Source: Euonymus europaeus
Taxonomy: Eukaryota > Streptophyta > Magnoliopsida > Celastrales > Celastraceae
Length of the DNA stretch: 64,000 nt
NCBI GenBank assembly: GCA_963580455.1
Contig: OY756965.1
Coordinates: 4,786,501 to 4,850,500 of the forward strand
Direction of reading: 5' to 3'
Below are positions 42,621 through 53,675 of the stretch, piece after piece (the first letter of the stretch is position 1; each line of letters starts with the position of its first letter). The notes below the pieces were generated by a model, which did not search any database, had not been told where the DNA came from, and saw nothing but the letters and a program-made list of their open reading frames with translations. Made by a program: the position numbers and the translations under genes.

Positions 42621-45234
42621 TTTGGTTGTCCAGTGAAATCGGATATTTGAATGAATCTCAAAGCTTGGCTTTAGCCGTGCTCGTTGATGCGTACGGTGCG
42701 CTTTTCTTACGTCCCGCTGGCTGGATCAGGGATATCAACGAAGCTGGTTTAAAACGGTGATTTTTATTTTATTTTATTCCTTAGATAAATTTTTATCCAT
42801 TTTTTTATTTTTTATTATTTTCGTATTCATTGGGGCCGGAAATTGCTACCTATTTACCTGCTATGTTAATTATAAGGGGATTCACCAATAAATTTTTTAA
42901 TAAAAATATATGTTCCATTCACTTTTTTCAATTTTTCATATTTCAAAACATCCTTTAAATAATTCTAGATAAATTACCTTTATTCTAATAAATCTTTATG
43001 TGTATGACATATGCTGACATCACCAGATTCTTTTTATTTTTTTTCTTTTAAAAATTTTAAAACAGTTTTATCTCTCAAAATACAAGTCGGATTTTTAAAA
43101 AATATATATATTCATAATCAACACGAAAAACTCTTTCCAATGAGATCCATCATCGATATGTTTAAATGTTCATTCGTCAAATCCTCTAAATGAACTAAGA
43201 GGATTTCTCAAATTTATCCAGAATTCAGATAATTTCTCAAAACTCATCAAAACCAATCAAAAGAGTTTTCAAAATTAAGCAAATAAATTCAGATGATTTC
43301 ATAAAAAAATATATCAAAAAATATAGATTTTTTGAAAATCAAACAAAAAACAACAAAAAATTTCAGAGGATTTCACAAACTTGTCATAAATTTAGAGGAT
43401 TTCACAAAATTTACAAAAATAAATCAAATGAATTTTTGAAATTAAGCAAAAAAAAAATAGAGGATTGCATAAAATATATAATAAAAATTATAAGAATTTT
43501 TGAAAATCAAACAAAAATAACCCGAAACTCTAAATCCTAAACCTAAAATCCAAAAATCCTAAATACTAAATCCTAATATCTTAAATCCCAAAATAATAAA
43601 GTATAAACACTAAACTCTAATATTTTAAACACAAAATTTTAAACTTTAAATCTTATAACCAGAAATCCTCTGAATTTTTCATAAATCCTCTGAATGTAAA
43701 CAATTCTAATTTTAATTTTGAACAAAAAAATCTTATAAATAATTAAGAAGAATTTACAAAAATAAGAAGAAAATCTTAAAATTCTACTAACATATATTCC
43801 TAAACCTTAAGTACTAAACCCCAAAATCCTAAATAATGAATTATGTTCTCCTAAACCCTAAAACCTTATACCATAAACTCTAAACTCTAATATCTTAAAC
43901 TTTAAAACCCTAAACTTTATCAAAATGAAACAAAAAAACAACTAAAAATTTAGATGATTAGAAGATTTCTCAAACTTATCAAGAATTCAGATAATTTTAC
44001 AAAACTCACCAAAACAATTCAGAAGAGTTTTTGAAATTATGCAAAAAAAAAATCAGATGATTTTTTACCCAGAATTCAGAGGATTTTCGCAAAAGTCACC
44101 AAAACGGTTAAAAATTGTTATGGTATTTGGTTTTGTTTAAAATATGAATTGAGTTTTATTATGATATTATTCTCATAAGTTATTAGCTTTGGTTGTTAGT
44201 GAAGAATGTAATAAAAATATTGACATTTGTATTAGATAACTTTTTGTTGATGGATAAGTGTTTCATTATTGATTTTGATAATATAATGATTTGCGCATAT
44301 GAGTGCATGTGCTTAATTTTCATGAAAGAAAAAAAAAATTGGTTGATCGACTCTTCACTTTGATTCATCAAAAGTGAAAATATTAGTTTATCTTTAAAAA
44401 CATATAGATAAAATACATGATTTTCATCCAACTTTATGAGATTGTATTTATATTTATTTTATTATAATAATTATTTAATTTCCTAAATAAGGAGCAATCA
44501 TGTACTAATAAAAATAAGGATAGGTTTAAATGAGGGGATGGTAAAATTGTCATTAATTGAGGTTAAAATTTAAAGTTATCCTTATTGAGCTAAGTTTCAA
44601 ATAATTGGGGATGTATTGGATTACAAACTTTTCAAAAAGACTAAATGGAATACAAAGTCCATATAAAGGACTTATCACCAAATAATCCTAATTATAATTG
44701 TGAAAATTAAAATAAATTTTAAAATGCTAGGTGAATTATAGTAAATTATATACAAATCATCTATGGTGAATGATTGAGTTTGACAAGAAATATAATATCC
44801 ATAAAATAAATCAAAACATTTACTAAAAAAATTAATACATGCAAAAAAAAATTACGGGTCTTTTTTTAGTGATTTATTCTTGTTAATTTAATTATTAATA
44901 TATATATGTATAAGTAATAGCATATAGTATAAATAATATACATATATAAAACTAATAACATATACGAGTATGGGAAGGGATGAATTTCGACAAACCCGTC
45001 TCATTGTTTTGCCCATGAAAATACATTAACATGTTAGCTACCTTATTAATTAACAGGACATACCCATAAATTTAGGACGGCTTGTGCGGGTATCCACCGG
45101 ATACGAGTATTTTTGACATCCCTAGAGGGACCGTATCTCACTCCTGTCCCTGCCGTTGGATGAAAGCAGTCCATCTGGACCTTGGAGTCATTAGTTAAAT
45201 AAAACATGAATGTTTGTCTTTTAAAATATGAAGC
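42621..45234. other. AT-rich intergenic DNA with simple repeats
   Basis: No gene was recognised. The first part must hold the promoter of the PPR gene at 40671-42620. From 43190 the sequence is repetitive, as listed separately. Confidence 0.5.
43190..44110. repeat. Degenerate short repeats (GATTTCTCAAA and CCTAAA types)
   Basis: Phrases like GAGGATTTCACAAA, TTCAGATGATTT and AAACTCATCAAAA recur at 43190-43460 and 43960-44110. Between them are runs of degenerate AAATCCTAAA / AAACCCTAAA at 43520-43670 and 43790-43915. Periods are irregular. Confidence 0.5.
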
Positions 45235-45432
45235 ATGTGTGGATCGACAGTTGTTTATCATATTACCCTTCCTTCAATTACTCATGAGCTGTCTCCGTTA
45301 ACTTTGAAATTTCATTTTCCTTCAACGGTAGCACGGGAACACAAAGTTACAGTTCAATTTCAGAGTTGTGAAGTGGAAGATGAAATCAACCTTGAACAAC
45401 AGTGGCACAAGAACAAGAATGTTGGTTTTTAA
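45235..45432 (+). other. Short open frame, unrecognised
   Basis: The frame encodes 65 residues from an ATG (MCGSTVVYHITLPSITHELS...). It includes LTLKFHFPSTVAREHKVTVQ, which looks protein-like, but no family is recognised. It could be an exon remnant. Confidence 0.25.
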
Positions 45433-45589
45433 TTTATAAAATCTAATTGACAATTGTGAGATATATTTAACCAATTGAATTTTATGATAATTGGGTGCTG
45501 CAGAGCAGTGAAGTAAGTTACTCCGGTATGTGAAGTAAGTTACTTCATCTGCACGGGCTTAAAGATTTTAACGCGTGGGCTTTTAATTT

Positions 45590-46310
45590 TGATGACATGC
45601 AGTGTTTTATTGTTAATGGACTGTCTTATATAGATAGGATAAGAAGTCTATTCATGTATGGATAACCATATAAGAGTTATATTGAGAGTTAAACATGTAA
45701 CTACCATGGATTATCTTTGATTATTCCTATATTATCAATTCCAGTATTGGATGTGCGATTTATCTCTTCAGGTGATAGACTGCTCAGAGTTCTGGTGGGA
45801 GAAGAAGTCTTCATAATCAAGACAAGCTGGTCTTATATATATATTTCATGCACGTTGGTTTCATTGTGACCGAAATTATCTTTGAGAGAGTCTTGAGCGT
45901 GTGTTGGGTTTTTGGAAAAACAAATCACTTCTTATTTCATGTGTGATCTTGAGTGTTTAAATGAGTGATTTGTAGTGAGGATATTTGTATTGGTGATTAT
46001 CATTTGAGAGTTTCTTATTTGTTAAGACTCTTGAGGGATTCGAGAGTGGACTCTACCTTGTTGAGGTTGAGAAGAGGTTGAAGCAATACACTGAATGGGA
46101 GGGATGAACGATGTCATTAGTTCTAAGATAGGATTGTAACTCCTGATTCGTTTTAGTGAATTGTTCCTCAAGGTTAGTCGCTCATAGACTCGAGGTTTTT
46201 TCCAGGTTGGATTTTCCTCGTAAAATTCTTGGTGTTTGATTTTTGTTTATTTTTCCGCAATTTTAATTTCCATATTTGTTGGCTAACGATCTTGGTGAGA
46301 AACACCAATT
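45590..46310 (+). repeat. LTR-like remnant
   Basis: The stretch has the texture of a plant copia LTR: a short leader with TATATAGATAGGATAAG, then GTTTTTTCCAGGTTGGATTT TCCTCGT and a TTCCGCAATTTT end phrase. Clear TG...CA borders and a partner LTR were not found, so it is a weak call. It is bordered by two copies of GTTACAGTTCWATTTCAG (45346 and 46321). Confidence 0.35.
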
Positions 46311-46366
46311 CTCAAAGAAGTTACAGTTCTATTTCAGCAGCAACTGATATCTCAAGTTAGGATTCA

Positions 46367-47671
46367 TCTACAAGCAGGGACGGACCTACAGTGGGGCCAC
46401 AGGGGGCCATGGCCCCCCTCTAAATTTTTTTTTTAAAAATATATATATTAATATATATACTCAAATACAAACGTGGAGTTCTTGAGACATAGTCAAGTCA
46501 ATAATGACGTTAAACATAAACTTTAATGACACGGAGTCAAAAATCTGAAACATCAAAAGAGATGGAAGTAGTTACAGTTTACGGAAGTCACTAAAGTCTA
46601 AAAGTCTGAAACATCGATCAAACACGAACGCCTCATCCCTCAACGGTCTTCTCTCCGCCGTCGCCTGTCGATCTCCATTCTCTGATTCTCAAGTCCAGCT
46701 GTCCAGGTTTGGTCGATCAGCTGCGGCACGCCGGCACAGGTTTGTAGTTCCGACTTTCGTATTTGTTCTGGTTAAGTTGTTCTTGCGAGGTAGTAGACTA
46801 GTAGTGGTTCTATCTTCACTCTTGTATGATTTGATTTTGTTTGGTTCTGTTTAGGATTTTGTTTTGATTTTAGAGGCTATGTTTCTGTATTATTGCATTT
46901 GATTTTAGAGACTATGCCTTTGTTGCCCAGTTGCCCCTTTTACTAGTTAGCCAGTTAGGGTTTGGATTTTACCAAATTATTGAGCCTTGCTAAATTGATT
47001 TAGTTTAGTAATTGCTTATCCTTTTTCTACTAATTTTTGTGCAGTGAATTGAACGAGTAAATGGGAAAATCTACTATAAATCAATTTTTCAAGAGAAAAA
47101 ATGCTAGTTGTTCACAAAACTTGTCACAAGAGGATGCTAATGCTGCTGATGCACCAAGTCCAATAACACCTATCATTGAAGTCCCAATATCTGAGACTCC
47201 TCCATCAAAATTTCAGAAAATTGGAAGCAATGAGATTGACATCAACTCCTTGGAGCGTGATCCTGGACTACGTAAACAAATTTGTGATTATCATGTTAAT
47301 GAACGTGATCAGATTCGGCGTGCCTATATTAGGCTTGTTCCATACCAACCTATACTGAAAATGTACCCAAAATCTGGACCAGAACATCATCGCCGTAGCT
47401 TTCAGCCAGCATGGTTTAAGGTATTTCCTTCATGGTTAAAATATTCTCCTAGCAGAGACGCGGCTTTTTGTTTGCCATGCTTTCTTTTCAATTATCCATC
47501 TAGCTCTAGATATTGTGGGAATAATGCATTTTCTGTTGATGGATTTGATATAATATACTTTTTTATTGAGTACCTCTAAAAAAAAAATTCGGGGGCGCTG
47601 CCCCTGAACCCCCAACAAGTTATCGCCCCCCCTCCCTTACTTAAGCTTCTGGTTCCGTCCTTGCCTACAAG
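46367..47671 (+). mobile_element. Internally deleted hAT element with TTF zinc-finger gene start
   Basis: The element proper is 46375-47663 (1,289 bp). Its ends are CAGGGACGGACCT and, in reverse complement at the right end, CAAGGACGGAACC. It is flanked by an 8-bp duplication with one mismatch (TCTACAAG / CCTACAAG), as expected for hAT. It keeps the first part of a transposase gene, then jumps straight to the right terminal region. Confidence 0.87.
47061..47579 (+). pseudogene. hAT transposase 5' fragment, TTF-type zinc finger (ZMYM1-like)
   Basis: The frame of 172 residues from the ATG at 47061 opens MGKSTINQFFKRK. It continues through ERDPGLRKQICDYH to the TTF-type motif SFQPAWFKVFPSWLKYSPSR and DAAFCLPCFLF, which binds zinc and DNA. 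The readable homology ends at FSVDGF, after which the frame runs into the element's right end. DUF4371, the catalytic core and the hAT dimerisation domain are missing, so it cannot encode an active transposase. Confidence 0.85.
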
Positions 47672-47699
47672 TTCATATTTTCATAAATTTTAAAGGTAG

Positions 47700-50095
47700 A
47701 TTCGTCTGGGTTTAGGTTTTTTGTGAACAATACACAATCTCTTCAATTTAATATTCGTCTAGGTGATAATTTTTTTTAATTGCATATTTCTAATCTCCAA
47801 AAGGACAGAGGTATTCAACGGTGTGAAATTGTTATACCATATGGTCGGTTCAGTTTTCTTGGATGATCGGCCATTTGCCTTATTGCTATCTCTGTTTGAG
47901 GACTTGCTACCACCGGCTCGATTAGATGTCGTCTAACCCTTCCCTCCAGTAGCTCTGTCTTTCATGGTGGCTATTCGGACCAAAAAGATGAGCAGTTTTT
48001 AGGGCATCAGTTGCCTTAATAGACTTTTCTGCCCTGTCTAGTAATTATTCCATGGACTGGGGCTGCTCCGTGCATGATGAATTAACAAACTATTCATGCC
48101 AAACCTTACAAATCAGTGCTGCAATTGCGATCACTATATGGACATCTAGAATTCCGATGCAGATTCGGTTAAATCGAGTCATGAAGGCCCAAAGGGACTC
48201 CCCTTCTTCGTGCACAATAACCATGAGGTCATTGTTTGTGGTCCTGGGCTTCTTCGAGCTAGCGAAGTGTAGGGAAAACTTTCAGGCCTTGCAAAGTATG
48301 GATCAGTAGCACATCAGAATTCCATTTTTTCCTTGAAGGCTGATAGGTGCAAAAATGCACCTGTATTTCTGATCTTTAGGGATATTAATTATGATCTTTT
48401 AAGTCCAATTACTACTTAATTGGTGTTTTATTGAGCAGGTAAAAGCTGGCTGGAATATGGGTGATTTAAAGAGTTTTCTGGGCAAACAGTGCAACCTGAT
48501 TGTGAACACATTGCAGCCAAAGTGCGACCTGTTTGCGGCCGCAGATTTTATCGGGCCAGTGACGTAATGTTAAGGGCTGATGTGGCAAGTAGGGTTTTAA
48601 ATACTAAAAACTCGACCAGAAATCATTATTGACGCCGCTGCACTTCAGAACAAGAAAGAGAAGACGCCAGGAGGAGGATTTCAACACTTTCAAGCATCTC
48701 CTTCTTCCCCAACTGAAAATTTTGGTTTATTTATGCAATTCAGTCATGAACATGTGTAACTAAATTTCTATTTAGTTTGGTTTGGTTAGTTTCTTCTACA
48801 CAACTCGTTGCACAATCTGATTGACAATTACACCAGGTTTAATTCATTGATTCTCTGAATTTAATGTTGATTTCTTATTATTGTGTTTGCCTGATCAACA
48901 TCATGATGATAAGAACTGTTAGTTGAATACAATCGGCTGACCCATACCCGGTGTTTGACGAAGTAACAAGAATTTGCATAGGATCCAGATTTGGGAATTG
49001 TGAACACAATTGATTAGGTGGTACACCAACGCTTAAGGTTGTGCGATTGTCGACTTTCTCGTTCATATGCTTGTCTTAGGGAAATCTTAGGGTACACCAA
49101 CCAAGACCCCTACGGTAAGAAAAGATTTTGGGCTGGACCAAAGCCAAATTCGTTGCTTAGGAAAGTCATAATTAGGAGAGCCGGACCAAGGTCTTCTAAT
49201 TGACAACGGTAAACCTTTAAATTGTGTGATTGCATATTAAGTTGTGTGATTGAGTGACAGTAGAAGAACAACACCAACCCAAGCTAGATCTCCTCCATAT
49301 ATTTATTAATCTAATTTTAGCATAATTTAATTGTTTATTGCAATCTGAATTTTATACATAATTATTGCTACTTTGTTTGTTTGGTGATTGATACGGTCCT
49401 TGTGGATTCGACCCCGCTCTCTTTTATACTGTCCCACGACACGTACACTTGCGATTGGGTAAGACCCGTCAGTATTTGATATTGCAGGTTTACTTGCGAT
49501 ATTTTATATCGACCAAAGGCCATTACATGATCCCGAGGATCTTGTGTCCCATCATACTCTTTCAAGTCAGGATACTTGAAGTCTCAAGGTGTTTCAGTAT
49601 CTAGGATGTCCAATAATAAAGGATTAAGAGAGCTATGCCACATCTCTTCCAAGCCGCCAAAACCTCGCAATATTGCGCTCTTTTGACCAACCTCTTCCAG
49701 ATGCATTTTGACGTCTTCGAGGATATGGTTGTTTTGATATCCCTTCTCATACTTGCAGTAGAAATCTTGGCATTGTTGTCCCATCTCTGGGTCATCCTGG
49801 AGTTTCCCAAATTAGAATGTTTATCTTCTTGGTTTCCCCTGGTGGGCGGATTCACCCTGGATAGTTGGCAAGTACCACTTCAGTCAGCATCTCCACTTGT
49901 CTACGGAGTTGATTGAATCGGACCGTAATAGAAGGATCGGCCTGCCCAAAATTGGTATGGATGCCGGGTTCTTCTGTTGAGTGGCGAGCTACTGGCCCAA
50001 TCCTCCTACAGTTGAGGTTTCAGAATCTACTATTATAGGTTGGTTTCTTATTGGTATGGCCATTGTGAATTACTTCAAGAAGATATTCTATCTTT
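47700..50095 (-). pseudogene. Ty3/gypsy gag pseudogene split by a solo LTR
   Basis: On the minus strand the part 50095-49516 contains SLNPLLLDILDTETP, DLKEYDGTQDPRDHVMAF, typical of the start of a gypsy capsid domain. After the inserted LTR the capsid resumes at 48340 with AFKEKMEF, where the AF codons repeat across the target duplication. It continues with ARPESFPYTSLARRSPGPQ and, in other frames, KKGSPFGPS to about 47940. Several stops and frame changes make it non-functional. A PBS-like stretch TTTGGCACCGTGTATGG lies on the minus strand at about 50098-50114, where a gypsy leader would begin. Confidence 0.75.
48336..49520 (+). mobile_element. Solo LTR with 5-bp target duplication
   Basis: The LTR is 48341-49515 (1,175 bp), beginning TGATAGGTGCAAAAATGCACC and ending TATATCGACCA, with AAGGC on both sides (48336-48340 and 49516-49520). 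There is no internal domain, so it is the product of recombination between two LTRs. Length and the TGATAGGTGCAAAAATGCACC start suggest a gypsy-type family. The orientation is inferred from the start phrase. Confidence 0.88.
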
Positions 50096-50115
50096 TTCCA
50101 TACACGGTGCCAAAC

Positions 50116-50850
50116 TGATGAACCAAAATCTTTCCTCCAAGCTGGACATCATTCAGTTCAGTTAGACCTCTAATTGTTGAGCTGGATGGCCTGCTCTACG
50201 AGCAAACATAAGCTAGGAGGGACCCCAATTTTTTTTAAGGGGGCCCACTCTGACGTTCAAGTCAATATGATAGTTCGCAGTTAGGACAGCTCGGTCTCAG
50301 AGAGCTCTTTCAACTTAAGCAAAAGTGGCACAAACTGTGATTGAGATTTTAACTAGTGAGTTGGGCTCTTTTTATAGGGACTTAGATAACCCTAGTTTTG
50401 CTAGAAATGAAACTTTCTTTTTTGCTACCTAAGCGATCAAAGTTATAATCCTATCGAGTCTCTACTCCTCATGAGGGTAGGTCTCTTGAGAGGAAAACGA
50501 ACTCTGTTGGGATTAGAGTGAAATTGGTCGACCGACCTGTATATAGGCCGAACAAGGTACCTATTATGTCAGATGGTGTCTAATGGTCGAACCGACCCAT
50601 GTATCCAGACTGACCCATATATTCGAGCTATCTAACTTATGTTCAGGATGGATGGTCCCTAATTGTGGCTCTTAGGTTGATCGAAGCGGATGACGTGGAC
50701 AGTTCGCGGTGGAATGTGACACTTGTCATCTTTCGATTAGCTGGCCTTTTTTTTGCCATCTCATACACAATTAATTTGAGTCCTCTAATAAATTCTATGA
50801 CACACATCAATCCAATATTCAAGTCCAAAGTAATGATTATAGTTTACAAG
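50116..50850 (-). repeat. Probable LTR remnant of the gypsy pseudogene
   Basis: Next to the PBS-like site, the sequence repeats GGTCGACCGACCTGTATATA and GGTCGAACCGACCCATGTATC phrases and holds GTGGAATGTGACACTTGTC, common in gypsy LTRs. Its right border is not defined and no second copy lies in the window. Confidence 0.35.
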
Positions 50851-50989
50851 TAAACGAAGAGATCTCAGTAAAACAGAGGAAAACAATCACAACAAACGAA
50901 AATATTAATGAGAGTTAGACAACTATATTCCATCCAATATGTGAATGATGCACCAACTAACACCAGTCTAGTCGTCTATATTTAACAAC

Positions 50990-52040
50990 ATTAGATGAAG
51001 GAGCATGGAAATGGCTAGATGAGATTATACCATGCCTTTGGTCCAGAGCTGCATTCTCAACCCATTCGAAGAATGTAGTGATTGTAAACAATATGAGCTA
51101 AAGTTATAATTCAAGATTGTACCATTAACGGGAAACCAATTATCAATGCTGGAAGATTTGAAAGTGAGGCAATGAAAAGGCATATAAAGATTCATGCAAA
51201 GATGGAGAGATGTCAAACAAGAATGGTGCCTGTGGTTCATTCAAAATTGAAGGAGGATATTGAAAAGAGTACAAAATGGCATGCACAATGGTCCAGAGAT
51301 TGTAATCATTCATTGTTTTAGGTTATATTTACATAACTTTAGAAATGAAATGAGTGATTACGGATGAAATTTAGATTGTGAGCTATACTGTGACTTCTGT
51401 GTTCCAAGTTACTTACAGGCTATGTACTTACAGATTTTGGGATCTCACTGATATACCTTGTTGATATGCTATTGTCGCAATTGGATGGCTGCACAAAAAC
51501 TTAGAAGACTCTGTGCATGAAGCATATACAAATGAGACGATGTTAAGAGTATCAACACGCTGTTAAGCCAACCAGTAGTTCAAAATTGTGGCTTGAAGTT
51601 GTTGGAGATGTGGTACTTCCATCTAGAAAGAAGGTAACGGTTAGAAGACCCAAGAAGGAAAAAAAGAGGCATGAGCTTAATGAACCGAAAACCAAAAGAA
51701 GCTGCGAAGACACTATCCAATAGTCCGATGCACAAACTGCAGATAATAAGGCCATAACAAAAGGAGTTGTGGTAGGCCAAGAAATCAGGTATTGATCTCA
51801 TTTAGCCATTATTGCATGCCTGTTAATGATGTAGTAATTTGGCGCATATATGGCTGTCACTTGTAGCAACATGGTGATGCTCAACATGCATTAACTGAAG
51901 GGAGTATGCCTAGTGTGCGAATTGTTGAAGGAGATGCTGCAAGTAGGGGTTTCAGGCCTGCTCAAACAAGGTTAAAAATGGTTGTCAGAAGAGCTTCTAC
52001 AAGGGATAAAATTCTAGCAGCAACTTCCACCTCATGATAC
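50990..52040 (+). pseudogene. Decayed MULE transposase (mudrA-like) 3' part
   Basis: Broken frames give GKPIINMLEDLKV at about 51130-51170, HEAYTNETMLRVYQHAVKP at about 51518-51570 and VVLPSRKKVTVRRPKKEKKR at about 51610-51670. These match, in order, the IISMLE, YSKATYxxIYxHxI and GRPKKxRRR blocks after the catalytic core of mudrA proteins. Stops and shifts separate them and the catalytic region itself is unreadable. It belongs to a different MULE group from the complete element at 24.9 kb. Confidence 0.7.
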
Positions 52041-53558
52041 ACCAATATGTTGAATTCAAGCCAATCATCTACCTCAAATCACTAATCCCTTGCTTGACTA
52101 TAATTTGCATGTGTTTATTTGGGACTGCCCTATATTGTTGTAGTGTTTTGGATTACTACAGTGTGGACTAATTTGTAACTTTTGATTTGTCTGATGGCTA
52201 TTTGCATGTGTTTTTTTTGGGATTGTACTATATGGTTGCAGTGTTTTGGACTATTTTGAAGACTGATATCTGATGGCTATTTGTATTTGTTTATTTGGGA
52301 CTGCCTTTTGGTGGTTGTAATGTTTTGGATTATTTTGTGGACTGATTTGGAACATTTTTTTTTCTTTTTCTGATGGCTATTTTGTAACTTGTTTTGTAAC
52401 ATGGTATGATTCCTATGACATTAAATTATAATGGGAAATGATTTTTAAATTTAATTTTTCAAAAATGTTCATGTAATCCAACTGCCCAGTCCATATAGGA
52501 TGATTAATTCATTTTTTATTGATTAACGTGCCACCTCATCTGTTTTACTGTCTGAGTTTGCCCAAAACCTGTCTTTGTAATAGAATTGCAAAATAAGTGA
52601 CTAATATATAATTTTTTTCTTCTTTCGGTAGCTGAGTCGTAATACAGGCCATCTTTGAGTGGCCAAAAGTGACATTAACTCGTAATTTTAATTGGCCAAT
52701 AAAATTTTATTATTGCATTTGCTTGTGAAAGAAATTTTGTTTTGTAAATCCTTATTTCTCTCTCTCTTTTATCACAAAATTGTTTTAGAGAATTTTTAAA
52801 GCTATTTTCACACTTCTTTCTTTACCGATAATTTTTATGCATTTCATATTAAGTCTTATTTTTTTCATATTTTATTTAGTTTTAAATTTATGGATTTTTG
52901 ATAATTTTCAAATCCAGAACTTCAAGCCTCTCGATTCGTCCAAGAACAAATCGATGAATTTGTGATGATTTGATCATTAATCTTTCTTGTTCAATTTTTA
53001 TTTATTTTTTATCATATATAAAATCAGAGCACGTGTACATCCAATTAAATATTATTTAAAAAATAAAAATTCCATTGTTTAAAGTGGATTGGGTAGGTCC
53101 AGTGACTTAAAATCACTGGATCCCTCAAGTGTTCCAATTTGGGACACTAATTTTTTTAAAAAATATTAAAAAATAATAAATATGTAGTATATATCGTAAT
53201 GATTATAACGATATATTTATAAAATTATTAGAATCATAGTGATCTAAAATTAAATATTTAAAATTTTAGATCGAACGGTCTAAAATTGTTACATATTTTA
53301 AACAAAAATTCATATTTTTGTGTCGATCAAAAAATATACTATTGTAATTTTTACGATATAGACTTTATGTTTATTACTTTTTCATATTTTTCAAAAATTC
53401 TAAATTAGAGCACTGAAAGGATTATTAATTTTAATCACTGGATCTCGTCCGAATCGCACCCAGGATCCTTTGAAAGTAGAGAGCTTCTTTTGCCAACAAA
53501 ATGGAGGACCTAGTTTGGCTTTTTTCTTGAAAGTAAAGGGACCTTTATTATACTTATC
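52041..53558. other. AT-rich intergenic DNA upstream of the HflX gene
   Basis: TGTTTATTTGGGACTGC and TTTTGGATTATTTTG phrases repeat at 52110-52340. No gene was recognised. The right end must hold the HflX promoter. Confidence 0.5.
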
Positions 53559-53566
53559 GTGTTATT

Positions 53567-53637
53567 AACCCGAACCCGAACCGGAACCGGAACCCGAACC
53601 CATATCCAAATCGAAATCCGAACCCGAACCTTGATAC
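53567..53637 (+). repeat. GAACCC/GAACCG microsatellite in the HflX leader
   Basis: AACCCGAACCCGAACCGG and variants repeat for about 70 bp just before the HflX start codon. Read through, it makes an artificial Thr/Arg-rich extension, which is why the ATG at 53676 is preferred. Confidence 0.8.
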
Positions 53638-53675
53638 GAACTCTCACCGATCGATTTCTCAGCAACAAAGCAGTG

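Noticed and set aside
53559..53675. 39-residue N-terminal extension of HflX rich in Thr/Arg
   Set aside because: It reads through the GAACCC microsatellite and its first codon is not ATG. The ATG at 53676 gives a normal targeting region.
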